Part shown: positions 11,722 to 24,678 of the stretch, piece by piece | Position numbering within the stretch: the first letter of the stretch is position 1 | Layout of the letters: each line of letters starts with the position of its first letter | Source: Selaginella moellendorffii | Taxonomy: Eukaryota; Streptophyta; Lycopodiopsida; Selaginellales; Selaginellaceae | Assembly: GCF_000143415.4 (NCBI RefSeq) | Contig: NW_003314406.1 | Location: forward strand, 205,007 to 269,006 | Direction of reading: 5' to 3' | Length of the DNA: 64,000 nucleotides | Notes under the pieces: generated by a model | Told to the model about the DNA's origin: nothing | Seen by the model: only the letters and a program-made list of their open reading frames with translations | Database searches by the model: none | Made by a program: the position numbers and the translations under genes

Positions 11722-12913
11722 CAACTTAAGGTGGCCAATGGTGTAGAGACACCAAATGTGCCAAGGTGTAATACCTTGAGGTTATGTTAGTGGGTTCATA
11801 AGAACCCCTTGCCAAAGGAATCCCAATGGAAGTGGGAATGGCATAGCCTAAGCTAGAAGGCATGTGGTAGAGTGTGGTGACCAAAATAATGATGGAGGTG
11901 TGGAAGCACCAGCAATGAGTTGTAGGACTTGACAACTATGAGGCAACTAAGCAAAAGGTGCAAGATAATTGGTTAAACTGGTAGAAGGTAGCTACTCAAG
12001 ACTTATTAATGGCATAAGGAAGTTAGATATACCCTTATAGGGGATAAATTGCTTATGTTGCGATGTAGTAAGTCAATGTCGTAAAAGGGAATGCTCATTG
12101 TCAAAGAGGCCATCATTTGGGACATCCAAACACTCTAGAACACCAGGAGGTGGTGTTTTATGTCGCGAGGGCAATAGATAAAGCCCAAGGGACTAAGTCC
12201 CTAGCGAATGATGGATAGAAGGTGATATCCAAATGTCCAAGGTTGCAGAGACAAGAGAAGTCCGTCTACCCAAATTGGACAAAGCCAAAGAGGGATTTTG
12301 GCAAGGCTAGTGATGGGCATATAAAGGCCCATAAGTAGCAACGGTGATCCCAGTGTGTGGGATTACAAGGTGAGTAAACCCGGATTGAGGAACCACTCCC
12401 TAAGCTGTCAGGTAGGTTCATCCCTATGAGTACTTGCCAAGGCATGGTAAAAAGTGCAAAGCTATTTTCCTAGTTTGGAGGAGAATAACCGAAGGAAATG
12501 TATGAGGCCAAAAGGCAAGTAGTATAGGGATAAAACCGAACTATAGGAATTGATAGGCATGACCAAGGGTGGTTATGCAAGGTTGGAGTGGAGAATCAAG
12601 TGGGTGCTCAAGGATGTTGTTACTAGCGACTAGGATGCCATGGAGAATCTAAAACATGGGATTGTCCATATTAGACTATATGGTAATTGGAAAGTTTACA
12701 AAAGGAGAAGCTTTAGCAAGCCAAGGAACAGAGTTCCTTGAACGTTCCCCTAGGTAGATAAGTACCTAGTCAGCCAAGTGTAAATGGTTCATAGAACGCG
12801 CAAAATCAGAGTGGCGCAGCAGAAGCGTGGTCTTGAAGCTTGCCATGAGGCGAGGCTATCAAGATTGGGGAAGTAGTTCCCGAGTGTTTAAAGAGAGGGC
12901 TTTGAACGAAAAT
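11722..12913. other. Centre of the inverted A pair
   Basis: 1192 bp present once between the arms. No coding sequence or known repeat is recognised. It is probably further A internal sequence belonging to one of the two copies. Confidence 0.5.
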
Positions 12914-14752
12914 CGATGGTTAAGGACTTTCACGTTTATGCATGAACCATGTTACGGTGGCCGAATGACTTGCTAAGTGAGATTGGCAAGTCGAGGGGAA
13001 CGAATACCCTAGTTGAAGGAGCCAACTTCAAAGGGGTGGCCTAGGGGGCCGAGCATGGAGGAGTCCATGCATGATCACAAAAAAATGTCAAGTGAGAGGA
13101 CTTGGCAATGCAGAGGAACTAGGTTCCTAAGCTGTGATCTGTAGCGCTCTTTAAATGTAAGTTGGTGCACCGGCATGGGGAGTCACACCAGGCATCCAGT
13201 GTGATGCCGTCCGTAGATGCATATACGGAGGTTGGGTTCGAGTCCCAACCCTCTAGTGCTTGGGTTCGAGTCCCAAATCACTAGGGCGTGGTGATGGTTT
13301 GGAATATGAGGACACTTATATTTTGGTGCTCATGGACTCTCAATGAGGAGATTGGCTTGGGCACACCGCCAAGTGGGGGATGCCTTAGAGTCGTGATGCA
13401 CGGTTAGATTGCTTAGAGTGAAAGCTCAGTATATCTAACTTGAACACTTTGGTGCAAAGGGCACCAAGGACGTGGTGAATGAGATGGCGACACCTAGTCT
13501 CAGTTGCTATGGATCCTTGGCCGGAAGGGCTGGCTTGGGCGCACCGCCAAGTGTGGGGGATGCCCCCAAGGTCATAGTCAACAACGTAGAGGGGTCTGGA
13601 AGACTTAGTTCCTATTGGTAGACCTATTAAGGGGTCAAGATGAGATCACTAGGTGATCTTGTGGCTAAACAATGACAAGGTCTTTGTTTGGGTTAAAGAA
13701 TATGATTCCTAGTTTAAAGTGTTGATTTGAACTATTGATAATGGTGTGGCTTGGTCAAGGTGACCCAGTGGGAAAAACACCTAAGGGAAATGGGTTATAT
13801 CAATGCTGTGGTATAGTAAGTCTGAGGAAGGTAGTCTCTATAAGAGATCCAAGGGAGGATTTCAAACATTGGGCCGTGGATAGAGCCCACAACAGAAAAT
13901 GTTAAAGAGACGTACTAGGGGTGAACACCCTCTGGACTTGGCAAAGCAAAGTGTTTGCTATGGAACTGAAAGGAAACCTCGAAAATGGAAGTAACAATCC
14001 TATGTTGCTGGGTGCAACAATCAAGGGTAGGAGCAAAAGACTAGTGGCTAAGAAAAGAGCCATGGGAATCCTGGGAAAGAATCCAAATGGCAAAGTTAGG
14101 CCGAGAACACTAATGTGTTGAGTGCTAATGGATTGTGGGAAAGGCAATGTTTCCCCAAGGGTGGATTCCCAACCGCTCCGATTTGGCGAAAGTGGATGCT
14201 CCAAAGGGGGGAGTGGTAATGTAGCCAAATAATAGGACCATGGGCAGCCCTAGCACCAATTACGATAACTGAAACTTAGTGTCAAAGGTGGCACGATATC
14301 AGAGAGAGGATGATGGTATCCTCAAGTAAAGAACTTCCTAGGATAGGGAAGTGGAGTTGCACCATGTGCAATGTAAGGTGTCGGAGACACCTAGGAAATT
14401 GACTCTGAGAAGTCAAAATTAAAAGTTCCAAAATGCAAGGTTATGTCAATGGGATCTGAGACTACTTGAGAATGAGTAGTGGAATTGAGTTAGAGAGGGA
14501 GTCTCTAATGGGTTTAGCGAGAACTGAACCAATAAAAGGGAGCAAACCACCCCAGGTGGTCGAATGAGTCTCTATGTTGGAGAGACTATGCTCCTTAGAG
14601 AATAGACAAGGCATGGTGTGCCTTTGGTGTCAAACCATAGACAAATATTGGCTTGGTGCCAAGGATGGAACTAGTAATACATGTGGGTGTTACTTTATAA
14701 AAGGGTTTATCGTTCGATGAGGACATCGAACTTCGTCTATAGGTGGTGGAGT
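12914..14752 (+). repeat. Right arm of A internal region
   Basis: Non-coding and complementary to the left arm. It ends in the purine-rich AGGTGGTGGAGT at 14741-14752, directly before the LTR start. Short ORFs here mirror those of the left arm and are not supported. Confidence 0.75.
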
Positions 14753-15178
14753 TGTGAGACACAAAATCCCTAGGCCCCAAAGTGGAGTCGGAACGGCGTC
14801 ATGTGGTAGTGGCCGAAGCGAAAGCCAAATGAGCGTAACACGTTTGGACTAAAAGCTCCGACTTGGATGGTTGAGAGCAGGAGTGGAACTCCCAACAAAG
14901 TGTTCGAGGAGCGAGCATGAGGCAACCAATAAGCAAGGCTCCAAAAAGGGACCCGAGATGGAGTTTGAGATGGACCGAGATGGAGTCCGAGATGGAGTCC
15001 AAGATGGAGTTTGAGATGGACCGAGACGGAATTCGAGATGGACCCGAGATGGAGTCCGAGATGGACCCGAGATGGAGTCCGAGATGGAGTCCGAGATAGA
15101 GTCTGAGATGGATTCGAGATGGAGTCCAAGATGGACCCAAGATGGAGCCTGAGATGGACCCGAGATGGAGTCTAAGAT
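14753..15178 (+). repeat. Truncated A 3' LTR
   Basis: It begins TGTGAGACACAAAATCCCTA at 14753 and stops at about 15178 inside the GATGGAGTCCGA satellite, where B0 internal sequence starts abruptly. About 1.3 kb of LTR is missing, so the break fell in the satellite. Confidence 0.8.
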
Positions 15179-15179
15179 G

Positions 15180-15474
15180 TTTTTTATGGTTTTCTCTAAA
15201 TTGGTCTTTTGGGTTTAAGACATCAATAGAATGTTATTAGCTTTTGCTAAAAAACTTGAGTTCCTTAGTATAGTTGACTAGGGTTTATATCGATTGGCTA
15301 GTGTAATAATTGGTATGAACATTATGTGTATCGCTCTTTGCAACACTCATTCTGTTATGTTGATTTTTATTATAGTTGATTTTGATAGATTGGATGTTAT
15401 TTCCTTCAAGTGATATGTTCACGAGATTTTGCTATGATACTTTATGTTCTTTGAAGTTATCTTACATAAGTTGC
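15180..15474 (+). repeat. B0 internal remnant, left of the B1 insertion
   Basis: Matches the B2 internal region at 38475-38628 and 49765-49905. It continues after the inserted B1 element at 24679. At 49900-49915 the B2 copy runs uninterrupted through the same point, giving the empty site. Confidence 0.75.
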
Positions 15475-16589
15475 TATCGCGAATATACCTTCGGGTATCA
15501 AAAGTTACCTGTCGGCTAGTCCTTTCATATATTCTTTCCTTACTGCCACGACGGCAGAAGGTCGGTATTGCTGGGCCCGTTATCAGTTCCCACTTGGGCT
15601 AGTTGAGAAACTAGTCAATGACCATGTACTTAAATCGGATAAACATAAAGTAGGAACCCTATATGTTTCTTGCTGAGCATACTCGGCTTGGTTTGAGAAA
15701 CTCTTGTCATTGGCTTGCACTTGTTAGTATTAGGAACCCCTGCAACATTGAAATTGATCCCTCAATATTCGCTAGATGATAGTTTACCATGTTTGCCAAA
15801 CACCCTCGCTATCATGCCCTTTGTGTTAGTCTCATTTTGGTCCCAAATACTATTTATGGAAAGTGTCCAAATTTGCTTATTTGGCATATCTACGGAATGT
15901 AGAGATTGGCCTGAAGGCAATGGTGTTTGTCCCGTGTCCAAATTCGCAATCTAGCATCATTCCATATTTAGTAAGTTTTAAGCTTATCCCAGAGACTAAC
16001 TCCTGATACTAAGGGAGGCTTGGGGTGAAAGCTCAAAGTGTGTGTTCCTCAAGGGCGGGGGCTGTGGGGGGTTCCAAATGTATAGTAGGGATAGTGAGTA
16101 GGTCGGGCATGGCCGACCAACCTAAGGCATAATCTAACTCCCGCTTGCATGCCTGTCCTTGTTTTGCATCTGGCTTGGTTCTAAGCCCAAGTTTCATTCC
16201 ATGTTAGCTGGTGGAGTACCCATGTCCTTGCATTAGGCCACCGGTATGCTGAAATAGCACCAGACTATGTTTGGCTCCGTTTTGTGTGCTGGTCCTGGCA
16301 ATGGGATGCTAGTTGCTCTAGGACTGTTCCAAGTCGTTTCGAGCTCCTGTCCCTTCACTCCTTGGGATATATGCTCAGGAGTTGCTCTATGGTCCAGTTC
16401 CATCACTCCTTGGATCCATGCTTGGGAGTTTGGCGCTGTTCCTTTGTTTAGTGGCCCAAGGCCCTGAACCTCGGGTTCCGCACCATTGTCCTTTAGACAC
16501 ATGGCATAAAGAGGGTTTAGGTTCTGCTTCATGGTGTTATCCTATGGTAAATCACCATAGGATAAAGGGTAAAGACCATGTGTGCTACA
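15475..16589 (+). repeat. B1 5' LTR
   Basis: 1115 bp, from TATCGCGAATATACCTTCGG (the usual TG start has become TA) to GTGTGCTACA. TGGTATCAGAG follows two bases later at 16592-16602, identical to the plant initiator-Met primer site. Confidence 0.85.
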
Positions 16590-19500
16590 TTTGGTATCAG
16601 AGATTGAGTCTCGGTGATTACTATCCAATGAGATTGGGCAACTAGTCTTGTTATATACGCAGAGATGAAAACAATGATCCAAGTGGGTACACGTTTGGGT
16701 GCAAAAGCTTCGCAATTGTTCCTTGGGTATGGATTTGGTTACCTTTTCATACCTTATGATGTGAGCTTGCTCTTGGGCTCAAAGGATGGATTTGAGGTGT
16801 ACCATCTTGCACGAGTTTGAGCTTAGGCTCGTGAGTGAGACACATTAGCAACTCAAGGCTACACTTTGAGTTGGTAGGATTAATGTTAGCCTATCATTGT
16901 TTCCATAAGTTGTTCTAGTGGTTCCGTGACTTGTTCCATGTACCATGGGTGAAAGTAAACCTTCCCTGGGTTTGCTATGAGTGGCAACTATGCTGGTCCG
17001 TAGCTGTTTAGCACGGCACTAGTGGACCTTTGTAGGCATGATTAGAAGTGAGTCAACCAAGATTGTAGGGATTAGTCTATTGGTTCAAGTAATCATTGCC
17101 GTGCTCTCTCATAAACTTTTCTTAAATTGGACTGAATGCAATGTGAAAGCAAGCTTAGGGTTTAGTTAAAAATGAGACCGAAAAGAGAGTCGTCAAGGAT
17201 GAAGGATCAAACACATAAATCATTCTCTCTTCTTGGAGAGATGATTTGCAACGAGGTGTGGCTCATTTGCTCGTGTTCACATCATGCTATCAAGAGTCCC
17301 TATCTTAATGCATGTTGAAGATGATGATCTTACAATGGTGAGCTGTGGGATGGATAGCGGTGAAGCCCTAAACCATTTTGTTTAGGCTTACTATTGAAGA
17401 CTTAGGTTGCAATGTTCAATTCTTTTCCGGGGAACCTTGCTATTGCTCCTTGAGTAGCCTGGTGTTGGATTAGTTTTGAGTTTGGTCAGAAAGAGAGTAG
17501 CATGAGCTTATCCATGTGTGTGAACAAAAGTTAATGATGTTGAGTGTTGTAAATCTCTATCAGTGGAGTGTGGCATTTATGTTGCATTTTGTCGAATCGA
17601 GTTGACACTTGATACTTGCATAAACCTTTGAAGTAATAACATGGGTGTTGCTCATGGTGTTGCTCAATTGATAATCAATTCATTGTGATTTTTTATATCA
17701 TATCCATATGATAGTGAGTAATGTGTTTACGAAGTTGCTTGGTTAAATGATGATTAATCCCAAAGTGGTTGATGGTGAAGCTAGTCTACTTGCACAAAGT
17801 AGTATTGTAGTAGCTTTGACTAGATTCTCGATGGTGATCCATTATGCTAAGCTTAAGTTGATTCCTTAGTTCCTTGAGGTTGCCTATTGAAGTGTTGGAA
17901 AAGGGTTATAGCATTCACTTGTTATGGCTTGTTTGTTGATCTGTTAGCACTTGGAGTAAATTATTGGATGGAGAAGATGTGTAGTTAAAGCATTGACATT
18001 GCTAGCATTTGTGTTAGTGGAACTGGCATTGTTGTTCGAGTGATGAAGAATTTTCCTTAGAGCTTGATTTTCCATGTCATTTTTCTTGTTAGTATTTTGG
18101 CTTCACATTAGATCTTGAAGGTGGTTGAAGAAAAGTGTTAGTGCAATGTGGATATCCGAAGATGTGGTGTTCGTGATCAAGCCTTGGATGTTCACTTTGC
18201 ATTTTGCGGATGTTGGTGTTGGATGTCGAATATATGGGCAAAGATATTCGATGCTTAAGTATATTGTTGGATCATGAGAATTTATGTTGAGGTGATCCTA
18301 TGTGAAGTGTAGGTAGGAGAAAGTTGGTTAGGTCTTAAAAGTTTGTATTTCTGGACTAAGAGTCATTCTTTCTCTAGGATGGAAAATTTTCCATGAATTT
18401 TCTTAGGTTTTTCCAATGCCTAATCTGTTGATCACTTTGCTCAAAAACCATTCTATTTTCGTAAGCCAATACAAACTAATAAAAGGGTTGGAGTTGACTT
18501 TGGTTAGCTTAGACCTTAGTAGGTAGTTTATATGATGCGACTCGAAAGGGATGCTGACTTTTGGGGCTAAGGCAATTGAGTTGGATAGAGTCTGAAGTTG
18601 GTGTAGAAAAGTGGCCGTTGCACTTTTCTAGAAAGGTGACCCTTGTGCCTTTTTCTGTAGCATTCTGCTTAGTGGTAGGTTGCACCTTACATTTCGTTAA
18701 GTCTCTATAAGAGTAGAGAGCTCTCACTAATCTTGATTTGGTCTTGGTAGCTTTGTGCCTTGGCTAAGAATAGTGATGTCCAAGTTAGTTGTTTGAGTTT
18801 AAGATGTTGGTACCCGTACTATAGCTTTGTCATTGAGGAGGTTGTGTACCGATATGAATCCATCTCATGGTCTTCATTTTAGTTTTGACTAAGTGTTAAT
18901 CATGCATAGCTAGCTTCTTCAAGGCATGCTCAGAGCTATTAACTAGATGTGTTAGTGAGCTTATCACGATTGAGTTGGATTTGAGTGGTCTTTTAGTTTG
19001 TGCTTGTCCATGAACCTTTATCTCATACCTGGGGTATTACGTTCATGTTGGACAAGTGTGTGACTCGATGGCATGAGTTTAGTGAGAAGGCAAGTTGAAA
19101 AGTGATTATTAGTTGTTTTGCGACTAATGATTGCTTGTACTGTTAACACTTGCTTCACTTGATTATGATTCAACAATGATAAGCTTGCTTTACCGAATGA
19201 TGTTGCAGAGGATTGTGTCATTAGACTTACATGGGTTTTCCATGTTGGCATATCGATTCTACCTCTGTTAATATCATTTGGTTGCATTTAGTTCGTGGTG
19301 TTGGATTTCATCAAGTCTTGGACGTGGTGATTCACTCCTTAGTGATGTGTTATTTAAAATTGAGTATTGTTGAAGAATTAGTCTCGGATACTGAATAAGG
19401 TATCTTTGACTTTGGTTGGCTTGGTTGCAAAGAGGTTTGAGTGGTGATTCACTCTTGCTTTCTTCTATCTTTGTTATGGTGACAATGGCATTGAAGTATT

Positions 19501-20101
19501 GCCTTGTCGTTGACATTATTGATGTTGAGATTCAAGTGAGATGAGGTGTTTGTCCTTAGGATTGACATTGAGTTTCATTAGTGTTGATGATTTGGCTATG
19601 GCTTTGTGTTATTGGCATTCGTGCATTTGCTACTTTGCAACTGTATTGACATTCAAATGAACTAAGTGGCAAGTTGAGTTAGTTAAGTTCTCGATGAGAT
19701 TGTTTATGAGGGGTTGAGCTTTGAACTTTTCCTTGAAAAGTGATTTAGTCGTGAACTATACTAGCTTTACAAGGGAAAGAGTTAGTGATCGATATTTGAA
19801 TGTTTGAATTCTTATTGGATTTGAATTGAAATATATCAATCATTGATGATTCTTCTTGTGCTTGTTATGAAGTGAGTTACATCTTGCTATAGATGGATTC
19901 ATGGAGGATTATTTGGTGATCACTTGTTGAGCATAGCTTTGTTATGCTTAGCTTTTGGAATGATGCAGATATGCTCTTCATTAGCTTTGGCATTATGAAG
20001 TTTAGCTTCTGGATGTGTTGAGGAGGATATTGTGGGTTATACCATGATTTCTTCTTTAGCATTGATATTAGTTCATGCAAAACTTGTGATCATTGTAAGG
20101 C
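16590..20101 (+). other. B1 internal region, non-coding
   Basis: About 3.5 kb, GT-rich on this strand and with frequent stops in all frames. It is homologous throughout to B2 34577-38107. No gag or pol motif was found. The conserved length in two copies suggests it matters for packaging or is simply hitchhiking; the sequence does not say which. Confidence 0.75.
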
Positions 20102-20923
20102 AGAGTGAACACGGACCGACAAGCGTGGGTAGCTTGGTGAAGTGTTCAAGAGCCGGCTCTAGTTCCCCCGGGAGATCAACTGGCCGATGCTCCCAGTCCA
20201 AGTGTGGGTGGCACTACCTACTTGGATACCTGGTGTGGCTCAATGGAACCTTGCTCTAAGCCCATGGCTAGAGCACCCAAAGGCGGAAGGCGGGGAGAGT
20301 ACCCATGAGGCCCGCGTAGGGCCACGGTGTTCCGAAATGTTGTCCCAAAGGCCCAAACTGTGGAAAGGAAGAGGAGTAGTCCTTTGGTGTAGTGACCAAG
20401 GATACAATCGAGTGGTGAGGAAGTCTTAAAGGACTGTGGGACTTAGTGGTCGGGCCTGTGGGCCTCGATCCAGTGGCAGTGTTGGCGAACACGGCCATGG
20501 GCAGAAAGGGACTTGGTGAAGACCAGAAAAGGGATATTGGGGAAGGCTATTCCCTATGTCTGTGGGCATCCTAAGGATGCTAACGAGCGGATCCGGAATG
20601 ATCACTCTTGGACGGATGACCCAATCCTTGAGAGATGGGACTGTGATGCAGGTGGTGTTAGACCTCCGGTGTGACCAAGGTAAAGGGGCATGGCCTTAGC
20701 GTAACGGGCTGATATATCGGTGGTACCTTGGGGTGTCGGTCATGGGATCGGACACGTGGAGCACTTGGATCAAGTGCAAAGGTTGAGTGGCGGGGATGCC
20801 ATTCTCGGGGCTAGCAAGCCCAAGTCTGAAATAGGACTTATGAAGGTTGTGAGTGAGACTCCTCTAAGTGGTTGGAGGTGTGGCTAAGTGACTAAAGTAG
20901 AATGGAAAATTTAGTCGCTTACA
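20102..20923 (+). repeat. A LTR 3' fragment
   Basis: Corresponds to the last 820 bp of the A LTR (compare 22452-23270), ending TTTAGTCGCTTACA at 20923. It replaces the B internal part equivalent to 38107-38628 plus 49764-49940, so it marks a deletion as well as an insertion. No target duplication is visible. Confidence 0.75.
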
Positions 20924-21423
20924 CTAAGCATTTATCATTGAGTGTTTTTGATTATACACTTACTATTGAATTTTATTGGGTAATGAATCCTATATTTCCC
21001 AAATATGATGATCTTGGTGGTTCCTATACTCTACTACTAGTTTATCAGATGATAACTTACTTGGAATACTTTTGTGTTCTAATCTAAGATATATTCATTG
21101 ATAATTAAGTCTCTAAGATATCATTGTCTATGACTTTGATATTGTCCATCTATTGATCTTTGAACTTGGGCTAGTATAGGCAGACTGGCTTCGGCACTTC
21201 TTGTGCATGGTGAAATCTCTAGTCATGGGGTAGCTACTGGGGACTGGTCACATCACCTGCCTCTCTGTCGATGTTTCTTATTTCGTTTAAAAGGGTGTGA
21301 TCCTGTAAACAACTCTAACTGCCTGTTTATAGTAGTCTATCTAAACCTTATCGACAGGTTTGGTTTCTTTACTCAGGAGGGTTGGGCCCTCTGGCTTCTC
21401 TCTCTATGTCCCTGTGGGTAGGG
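20924..21423 (+). other. B1 internal 3' part, before the A solo LTR
   Basis: Homologous to 49940-50433 in B2 and 24700-25195 in B0. Non-coding. Confidence 0.75.
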
Positions 21424-23270
21424 TGTGAGACACAAAATCCCTAGGCCCCAAAGTGGAGCCGAAAGGGTGCCATGTGGTAGTGGCCAAAGCGAAAGCCAAA
21501 CGAGCATAACACATTTGGACTAAAAGTTCCAACTTGAAAAGGTCGAGAGTGGGAGTGGAACTCCCAACGAAGTGCTCGAGGAATGAGCACGAAGCGAGCA
21601 ATAAGCGAGGCTCCAAAAAGGGACCCAAAAGGACCAACACATGACACGTGGAAGTGTTTGAGATGGATCCGAGATGGACCCGAGTTGGAGTCCGAAGTGG
21701 AGTCCGAGAAGGACTCCGAGATGGAGTCCGAGGTGGATTCTGAGGTGGAGTCCGAGGTGGACCCAAGATGGATCCGAGATTGAGTCCGAGACGGACCCGA
21801 GACGGAGTCCGAGATAGACCCGAAATGGACCCGAGATGGAGTCCGAGATGGAGTCCGAGATGGACCCGAGATGGAGTCTGAGATGGACCCGAGGTGGAGT
21901 CTGAGATGGACCTGAGATGGAGTCCGAGATGGAGTCCGAGATGGACCCGAGATGGACCCGAGATGGAGTCCGAGATGGACCCAAGGTGGAGTCCGAGGTG
22001 GACCCGAGATGGAGTCCGAGATGGACCCGAGATGGAGTCCGAGATGGAGTCCGAGATGGACCCGAGATGGAGTCCGAGCTGGACCCGAGATGGAGTCCGA
22101 AGTTGAGACTAAGACCGGGACTGAGACCAAGACCGAGATCGGGACCGAGACCGAGATCGGGACCGAGACCGAGACCGAGGCCGAGGCCGAGACCGAGCCC
22201 GAGTCCGAGTCTGAGTCCGAGTCCGAGTCCGAGTCCGAGTCCGAATCCAAGTCCGAGTCCGAGTTCGAGTCTGAGAGGGTGAAAGCCCAAAGCGTTCGTC
22301 TCCCAGACCCTGGGGGGTTTGGTGAGCTCCAAAAGTATAGTAAGGGGGAGGATTGTAGTGGAGCCAGTTTGGCCAAGAAAGGCCAGTTTGGCCCAGGAAG
22401 GCCAGACCCAGTGTTGGGTGATGAGCTGCCCACTGGGAAGTCCAAGACTAGAGTGAACACGGACCGACAAGCGGGGTAGCTTGGTGAAGTGTTCAAGAAC
22501 CGGCTCTAGTTCCCCCGGGAGATCGACTGGCCGATGCTCCCAGTCCAAGTGTGGGTGGCACTACCTACTTGGATACCTGGTGTGGCTCAACAAAACTTCG
22601 CTCTAAGCCCATGGCTAGAGCACCTAAAGGTGGAAGGTGGGGAGAGTACCCACGGGGCTCGCGTAGGGCCACGGTGTTCTGAAATGTTGTCCCAAAGTCC
22701 CAAATGGGGGAAAGGAGGAGGAGCAGTCCTCTAGTATAGTGACTACGGATACGGTCACATGGTGAGGAAGTCCCAGAGGACAATGGGACTTAGTGGCCAG
22801 GCTTGTGGGCCTTAATTCAATGGCAGTGTTGGTGAACACGGCCATGGACAGGAAGGGACTTGGTGGGGACCGGAAAGGAGACATTGGGGAAGGCTATTCC
22901 CCATGTCTGCAGGCATCCTGAGGATGCTATGGAGTGGATCTGGGATAGCCACCCATGGATGGATGGCCCAATCTTTGAGAGACGGGATTGCAATGCAAAT
23001 GGTGTTGGACCACCGATGTGACCAAGGTGGATGGGCATGGCCTAGCATAACGGGCTGGTATTTCAGTGGTACCTTGGGGTGTCGGTCATGGGATCGGACA
23101 CGTGGAGCACTTGGACCAGGTGCACAGGTTGAGTGGTGTGGATGCCATTCGTGGGGCTAGCAAGCCCCAAGTTCTGAATGGGACTTATGGAGGTTGCGAA
23201 TGAGACTCCTCCAAGTGGTCGGAGGTGCGGTTAAGTGACTAAAGTAGAATGGAAAAATTAGTCGCTTACA
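21424..23270 (+). mobile_element. Solo LTR of element A with TAGGG duplication
   Basis: 1847 bp from TGTGAGACACAAAATCCCTA to TTAGTCGCTTACA, flanked by perfect TAGGG copies at 21419-21423 and 23271-23275. The B2 relative at about 50428-50440 reads straight through this site. The satellite lies at about 21660-22275 and supports long but meaningless ORFs on both strands. A solo LTR forms by recombination between the two LTRs of a full element. Confidence 0.92.
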
Positions 23271-23544
23271 TAGGGGCGTATCACTCTTTTATAAGCTAGG
23301 TGACACCCAAAGTAGCAAGGGTGGCTGACTCCGTTGGTCATTTCCTTGTCAGCAACGGCCGGAAGGTGTCTGAGCTAGTAACGCATCCGTGTTAGACAAA
23401 GAGGTTGCCTCCTAACTCATTTAAGTTGGTGCATTTCTCACATAGTATGAATACCGTGAACTTTTGCTAGAGTTGTTTCCTTGGCGGTATTCTAGACTCA
23501 AGTATGCATCGACGAGGATGTCGATCTTCCCTAGGGGGGGAGAG
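23271..23544 (+). other. B1 3' internal end and polypurine tract
   Basis: Homologous to 50434-50703 and, in complement, to 1892-2200 of D. The polypurine tract TAGGGGGGGAGAG at 23532-23544 directly precedes the LTR start. Confidence 0.8.
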
Positions 23545-24678
23545 TGTGGTGAATGTGACTTCGGGTATCGAAAGTTACCTGTCATTTAGTCCTTACGGAC
23601 ACTCTTTCCTTACTGCCACGACGGCAGGAGGTCGGTATTGCTGGGCCCATTATCAATTCCCACTTGGGCTAGTTGAGAAACTGGTCAATGACCGTGTACT
23701 TAAATCGGATAAACATAAGGTAAGAACCCTATGTGTTTTGTTGCTGAGCATACTCGACTTGCTTTGAGAAACTCCTGTCATTGGCTTGCACTTGTTAGTA
23801 TCAGAATGCCCCGCGACATTGAGATTGGTCCCTCAATATTTGCTAGATGATAGCTTACTGTGTTTGCCAAACACCCTCGCTATCATGCCCTTTGTGTTAG
23901 TCTCATTTTGGTCCCAAATACTATTTATGGAAAGTGTTCAAATTTTCTTATTTGGCATATCTACGGAATGTAGAGATTGGCCTGAAGGCAATGGTGTTCG
24001 TTTCATGTCCAAATTCACAATCTAGCGCCATTCCATATTTAGTAGGTTTCGAGCTTGTCTCAGAGACTAACTTCTGATACTAAGGGAGGCTTGGGGTGAA
24101 AGCCCAAAGTGTGTGTTCCTCAAGGGCAGGGGCTGTGGGGGGTTCTAAATGTATAGTAGGGATAGTGGGTAGGTCAGGCATGGCCGACCAACCTAAGGCA
24201 TAGTCTAGCTCCCGCTTGCATGCCTGTCCTTGTTCTGCATCCGGCTTGGGTCTAAGCCCAAGTTCATTCCATGTTAGCTGGTGGAGTACCCATGTCCTTG
24301 CGTTAGGCCACCAGTATACCGAAATAGCGCCAGACTCTATTTGGCTATGTTTTGCGTGCTAGTCCTGGCAATGGGATGTTGGTTGCTCTAGGACTGTTCC
24401 AAGTTGCTTTGGGCTCCTGTCCCTTCACTCCTTAGGCTATATGCTCAAGAGTTGCTCTGTGGTCCGGTTCTGTCACTCCTTGGATCCATGCTTGGGAGTT
24501 TGGCACTGTTCCTTCGTTCAATGGCCCAAGGCCCTGAACCTTGGGTTCTACACCACTATCCTTTGGACACGTGGCATATGACACATGGCATGTGCCACAT
24601 GGCATAAAGAGGGTTTAGGTTCCACTTCGCCTATGGTAAATCACCATAGGATAAAGGGTAGAAACCACGTGTGCTACA
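23545..24678 (+). repeat. B1 3' LTR
   Basis: 1134 bp, TGTGGTGAATGTGACTTCGG to GTGTGCTACA. It is close to the 5' LTR in length and sequence, and the pair could be used to date the insertion. Confidence 0.85.

Larger units (their letters stand above)
8182..15178. mobile_element. Element A, two copies fused as an inverted repeat
   Basis: The left arm (8182-11721, element strand minus) and right arm (12914-15178, element strand plus) are reverse complements with scattered differences, around a 1.19-kb unique centre. Each arm has non-coding internal sequence, a polypurine-like tract (AGGTGGTGGAGT) and a 3' LTR beginning TGTGAGACACAAAATCC. No gag or pol is found, so A is a large non-autonomous LTR element. 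Head-to-head joining is what inverted self-integration of cDNA, or recombination between inverted copies, would leave. Confidence 0.75.
15475..24678 (+). mobile_element. Element B1, non-coding LTR retrotransposon (LARD-like)
   Basis: 5' LTR 15475-16589, primer site 16592-16602, about 4 kb of non-coding interior, polypurine tract 23532-23544, 3' LTR 23545-24678. Flanks read gttgc and gttgt, a target duplication with one later change. The interior has been altered by an A-LTR fragment (20102-20923) replacing about 0.7 kb and by an A solo LTR (21424-23270). It lacks gag and pol and would need enzymes from a D-like relative. Confidence 0.8.

Noticed and set aside
16585-16605. Possible tRNA gene at the TGGTATCAGAG sites
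   Set aside because: The sequence is the complement of a tRNA 3' end placed beside an LTR, i.e. a primer-binding site; no cloverleaf is present.
21404-22548. ORFs of 342 and 351 codons on minus and 121-175 codons on plus
   Set aside because: Same satellite inside the A solo LTR; no shared protein motif apart from the repeat.
24560-24610. ACATGGCAT/GTGGCAT repeats in B LTRs as extra copies of the 22-bp palindrome
   Set aside because: They are direct repeats without the CACGCCAT arm, and they belong to the LTR.
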